8,873 nucleotides of DNA from an uncultured Ruminococcus sp. (GTDB lineage: Bacteria; Bacillota; Clostridia; Oscillospirales; Ruminococcaceae): the NCBI GenBank assembly GCA_937901485.1, contig CALGTT010000031.1, positions 1 through 8,873 of the forward strand, read 5' to 3'. Made by a program: the position numbers and the translations under genes. Of the stretch, positions 6,438 to 8,873 are shown piece by piece. Position 1 is the first letter of the stretch, and each line of letters begins with the position of its first letter. Below the pieces are notes generated by a model. That model was given only the letters and a program-made list of their open reading frames with translations. It did not search any database and had not been told where the DNA came from.

Positions 6438-7841
6438 ATGATGTCCAAGGTCTACAAAAAGAGAGGCGATGCAAAAGTGCGCGAACAGACGAAGAAAACC
6501 GCCGTGCATCACAGAGAACAGTACAAACGTATGGTTTCATTTTTCTCCGCAGTGATCCTGCTGGGAATTCTGACATTACAGTTTGCGAATATATGGTACA
6601 ATTATTATTCCGACCAGATGGTGCTGCCGTTCTATCGGCGCGGCAACTGGGTGGTGATCGCAATTTATGCATCCGTACTGTTTCTGTTTTTCAAGGTTTA
6701 CGGCGGCTTTAAAATTGGCTATCTGCGCCGGACGGACGTATTATTTTCACAGATTTTGTCCATACTTGGCTCAAATGCCATTACCTATCTCCAGATCAGC
6801 CTGATCCTGAGAGATTTTGCAGCCATCCCCCCGATGCTCCTGCTGACGGGCATTGAGCTTGTGATATTGCTTTGCTGGACGTTCCTGTCCGGCAAGATCT
6901 ATTTTATGCTCTATCCCCCGCGGCGGCTTGCCATTGTCTATGGCAGTCCGGCGGCGGCGGCTCTGGTCATGAAAATGAGCTACCGCGTGGACAAGTACAT
7001 GATCTGCGAATCCATCAGTGCGGAGCACGATTTCAGCACGATCACGGAGAAGATCATGCAGTATGACGGCGTGATCATCTGCGACATTCCCGCGCAGCTG
7101 CGCAATGATCTGCTCAAATACTGCTTTGAGGTGCAGAAACGCGCGTACATCGTGCCGAAGATTTCGGATATCATCCTGCGCGGTGCGGAGGATATCCGCC
7201 TGTTTGACACCCCGCTGCTCCTTTGTCGGAATTATGGGCTGACCTTTGAACAGCGGCTAATGAAGCGCGGCTTTGACCTGCTGTTCTGCATGATCGTCCT
7301 GATCGCTGCATCCCCCATCATGCTGCTGTGTGCCCTCGCGGTCAAGCTTTGTGACGGCGGGCCTGTGATCTACAAGCAGAAGCGGCTGACGCAGGGCGGC
7401 AGGGAATTCTATGTGTACAAATTCCGCAGTATGATCATTGATGCCGAACCGAACGGTGCACAGGTTGCCTGTGACCATGACGAACGCGTCACGCCCGTGG
7501 GCAGGTTCATGCGCAAATGCCGGCTTGACGAGCTGCCGCAGCTTCTGAACATCCTGCGCGGTGACATGTCCGTGGTCGGCCCTCGTCCGGAGCGTCCGGA
7601 GCTTTGCGAGGAGTATGAACGGCAGTTCCCCGAATTCCGGTTCCGTCTGCATGTCAAGGCAGGACTGACGGGGTATGCGCAGGTAACGGGCGTATATGAC
7701 ACCACGCCCTATGACAAACTGAAAATGGATCTGATGTATATTGAGAATTATTCCCTGCTTTTGGACATCAAGCTGATTCTTATGACCATTCGGATCATGC
7801 TCTCCAAGGAAAGCACTTTTTTAAATTCTTCGACGGTTTGA
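6438..7841 (+). CDS. Polyprenyl-phosphate sugar phosphotransferase (exopolysaccharide/capsule initiation), 3' end replaced
   Basis: As read, 467 residues. It is an initiating enzyme that moves a sugar-1-phosphate from a nucleotide sugar to a lipid carrier at the inner membrane face. N-terminal membrane helices lie at about 33-52, 71-88, 103-125 and 132-158, then a soluble region, then a helix at 277-303. The bacterial sugar transferase domain runs from MKRGFD (275-280) through VYKFRSM (326-332), RLDELPQLLN (362-371), GDMSVVGPRPERPE (375-388) and KAGLTGYAQ (407-415). I start it at ATG 6438 (ATG 6441 follows directly): the open frame goes back to 6306, but the promoter at 6366-6394 lies inside that extension. 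The ribosome binding site is weak (GAGAGA about 6420-6425). The normal sequence runs to LSKEST (455-460), where relatives usually continue with an acidic tail. The last seven residues and stop come from phage DNA read in reverse. Confidence 0.88.
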   Translation: MMSKVYKKRGDAKVREQTKKTAVHHREQYKRMVSFFSAVILLGILTLQFANIWYNYYSDQMVLPFYRRGNWVVIAIYASVLFLFFKVYGGFKIGYLRRTDVLFSQILSILGSNAITYLQISLILRDFAAIPPMLLLTGIELVILLCWTFLSGKIYFMLYPPRRLAIVYGSPAAAALVMKMSYRVDKYMICESISAEHDFSTITEKIMQYDGVIICDIPAQLRNDLLKYCFEVQKRAYIVPKISDIILRGAEDIRLFDTPLLLCRNYGLTFEQRLMKRGFDLLFCMIVLIAASPIMLLCALAVKLCDGGPVIYKQKRLTQGGREFYVYKFRSMIIDAEPNGAQVACDHDERVTPVGRFMRKCRLDELPQLLNILRGDMSVVGPRPERPELCEEYERQFPEFRFRLHVKAGLTGYAQVTGVYDTTPYDKLKMDLMYIENYSLLLDIKLILMTIRIMLSKESTFLNSSTV

Positions 7842-8071
7842 ATAATCGCGCTCACTGTCGGCCCGTTGATTGCGCCGCTAACCGTAAAAGATCGTCCCGC
7901 ATACGTTGGAATATTAGAATAATAGCCACCATTAAAAACGTTTTGCGCTGTGCTCAGATTATTGCTTCTACCGTTAAAAATATCGTAAACGCCTTGAATA
8001 TCCGTCACCCATTGGCACCCATTGTGCGCGCCGTTGAGATTCCACCCGTTAATTGTTGCAGAGAATAACAC
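7817..8071 (-). CDS. Distal tail (Dit-like) protein, N-terminal part
   Basis: About 85 phage-derived residues from GTG 8069-8071, which has GGAGG at 8081-8085 nine bases upstream. The peptide begins MLFSATINGWNLNG and contains WVTDIQGVYD at 21-30, NGGYYSNIPTYAGRSFTVSG at 47-66 and IIQTVEEFKK at 76-85. The early tryptophan/glycine pattern and the GGYY...GRSFTVSG stretch resemble Dit/tail-hub N-terminal domains. Its place 22 bases after the tape measure stop is where Dit is normally encoded. Beyond residue 85 the frame runs antisense into the sugar transferase gene and stops at 7748, so the C-terminal part is missing. The identification as Dit is by position and pattern; another tail protein is possible. 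Confidence 0.6.
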
Positions 8072-8093
8072 CCCGCCCGCCCTCCAATCAAAT

Positions 8094-8387
8094 TTATATA
8101 TTATATTGTGCGTTTAGTTTACTGATGACGATATTAGCTACCTCGTCCGGATTGTTGCTGTAAATGTTGAACACGTTAGTCATGCCACCAGTATTATTAT
8201 TATTTATTTTACTAATTCCGAGAGCTTCCAGCGCTTGTTTTCTTAAATCACTGTTTAATGGTGTGACTTGCGCGCCTTGTGGCATTTGGATGAGTTCGGC
8301 GCCTGCTTCACCTACTATCGCCATACCACTGTTAGAGATTTGACCACCGGTCGCCATCATTGGCACCGTCCAATACCCGGCACCCAT
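8094..8387 (-). CDS. Tape measure protein, C-terminal part (after frameshift)
   Basis: The C-terminal 97 or so residues of the tape measure protein, ending in NAQYNI at TAA 8094-8096. PMMATGGQISNSG and then AIVGEAGAELIQMPQGAQVT form the familiar C-terminal tape measure signature (a GG...VGEAG.E pattern followed by a proline-containing stretch). NVFNIYSNNPDEVANIVI closes the protein. The ATG at 8385-8387 is not a real start: this frame continues the upstream part of the same gene after a one-base shift near 8370. Confidence 0.75.
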   Translation of the reverse strand: MGAGYWTVPMMATGGQISNSGMAIVGEAGAELIQMPQGAQVTPLNSDLRKQALEALGISKINNNNTGGMTNVFNIYSNNPDEVANIVISKLNAQYNI

Positions 8388-8873
8388 CCCGGGATACTGA
8401 TCCCCTTGCCGCCTATCGTGCTATTCCATAGGCTACGTATCCCATTAACGGCACCTCGGAATGGTGCTATTAACGCGTTTGCAGCGCTTGACGCTAGTCC
8501 ACTTATTCCTCGTAAACCTCCGCTTATCGCGCTACTGATTGCGTTGCCTATTCCTCTAAAGAATCCAGTGATTCCACTCCATGCGCCACGAACAGAGCCC
8601 GCCACACTTGACGCCACGCCACGCACATTATTGAAAGCGTTACTTATACCGTTGCGAATACTACTGCCGATACTATTAAAGAATCCAGTGATTCCAGACC
8701 ACGCGCCACGAACACCATTAGCAACAGAGCCCGCCACACTACGAATACTATTAAAAACCGTATTAAAAACATTATGAATACTATTAAACGCGTCAATAAG
8801 AAAATTTTTAACGTTCTCGAAAGATGATCTTAAAAAACTAGTAAACGCGGACCATATTGCGCGCCCCTGCTCA
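8357..8873 (-). CDS. Tape measure protein, central part (open at right edge, frameshifted)
   Basis: The frame is open from the right edge to TGA 8357-8359; the GTG at 8735-8737 is internal. The protein sets tail length and forms the inner tail core in siphophages. The peptide is low-complexity, Gly/Ser/Ala/Asn-rich and amphipathic. Near the edge it reads AIWSAFTSFLRSSFENVKNF, then two copies of a unit containing RGAWSGITGFF, then IPGWVPGIG just before the shift. Tape measure proteins are commonly 600-2000 residues, so most of the gene lies outside the window. A missing base near 8369-8372 throws it out of frame. Joined with the downstream part the peptide would read GIGTVPMMATGG, a natural continuation. 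Confidence 0.78.
   Translation of the reverse strand, partial: EQGRAIWSAFTSFLRSSFENVKNFLIDAFNSIHNVFNTVFNSIRSVAGSVANGVRGAWSGITGFFNSIGSSIRNGISNAFNNVRGVASSVAGSVRGAWSGITGFFRGIGNAISSAISGGLRGISGLASSAANALIAPFRGAVNGIRSLWNSTIGGKGISIPGWVPGIGRCQ
8557..8740. repeat. Tandem in-gene repeat in the tape measure gene
   Basis: The 20-base string at 8557-8576 recurs exactly at 8677-8696, a period of 120 bases or 40 codons. GCGCCACGAAC follows in both copies (8583-8593 and 8703-8713). AGAGCCCGCCACACT occurs at 8594-8608 and 8726-8740, where the second copy has gained 12 bases (four codons). The repeats encode the two RGAWSGITGFF units. In-frame length changes fit a tape measure that alters tail length by unit duplication. 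Confidence 0.75.

Larger units (their letters stand above)
7817..8873 (-). mobile_element. Phage tail module fragment
   Basis: All minus-strand coding from the right edge down to about 7817 is phage tail: a tape measure protein followed by a distal-tail-like protein, the normal order in siphophage tail modules. The base composition and codons differ from the sugar transferase gene. The fragment ends inside the distal-tail-like gene at the junction with that gene's 3' end. No integrase, att site or lysis gene lies inside the window. Confidence 0.75.

Noticed and set aside
6230..6712. Plus-strand open frame of 160 codons overlapping the start of the sugar transferase
   Set aside because: Its second half is the sugar transferase coding sequence read in the wrong frame and its first half is antisense to the minus-strand gene tail. 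No family pattern.
7748..8071. Minus-strand open frame as a complete 107-residue phage protein
   Set aside because: Its last 22 or so residues are the antisense of the sugar transferase end, so the frame is a junction product and only the first 85 residues are phage-derived.
8557..8740. Repeats with regular spacing as a possible CRISPR array
   Set aside because: Only two copies, in frame inside a phage structural gene, with the DNA between them also coding for the same protein unit. No spacer structure and no cas genes.
8268..8777. Plus-strand open frame rich in Pro, Leu and Ile opposite the tape measure gene
   Set aside because: The repetitive LLKALLIPLRILLPILL style comes from the reverse complement of the low-complexity tape measure repeats; the minus strand has clear tape measure motifs.

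Overview
The window looks like a chromosomal piece from a GC-moderate, low-GC-phylum anaerobe, most likely a gut clostridium of the Ruminococcus/Oscillospiraceae kind. The basis is the large 2-hydroxyacyl-CoA dehydratase activase type protein with a separate HgdB-like partner, strong AGGAGG ribosome binding sites, and a nitroreductase remnant of clostridial type. This assignment is inference from gene content; no taxonomic marker is present.

Layout, left to right. (1) Positions 2-3542, plus strand: a tight three-gene operon in GC-richer DNA. It holds the C-terminal part of an acyl-CoA dehydratase activase (open at the left edge), an HgdB/2-hydroxyacyl-CoA dehydratase family protein, and a HAD-superfamily hydrolase. 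The first two genes are 17 bases apart and the second and third overlap by one base. (2) Positions 3543-3711: two strong rho-independent hairpins, the second able to serve both strands. (3) Positions 3712 to about 6360: a visibly AT-rich segment. It opens with the 3' end of a minus-strand nitroreductase gene. A perfect sigma-70 promoter with an overlapping palindrome follows, then a TetR-family regulator, then a lipoprotein serine hydrolase of the class C beta-lactamase fold whose catalytic domain is interrupted by a block of about four membrane helices. It closes with two convergent gene tails of unknown identity. (4) Positions 6366-7841: a second perfect sigma-70 promoter and a polyprenyl-phosphate sugar phosphotransferase, the enzyme type that starts exopolysaccharide or capsule repeat units. 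(5) About 7817-8873, minus strand: phage tail genes, namely the C-terminal half of a tape measure protein (carrying a one-base frameshift) and the N-terminal part of a distal-tail-like protein. The distal-tail gene is cut off where it meets the 3' end of the sugar transferase gene.

The best candidate for something little described is the TetR/serine hydrolase pair. It is a self-contained, probably autoregulated unit in foreign-looking DNA bordered by amputated gene tails. The hydrolase seems to be a split-domain membrane enzyme with both catalytic halves predicted outside the cell. The phage junction at about 7817-7823 is abrupt on both sides and should be treated as either a real recombination scar or an assembly chimera until checked.
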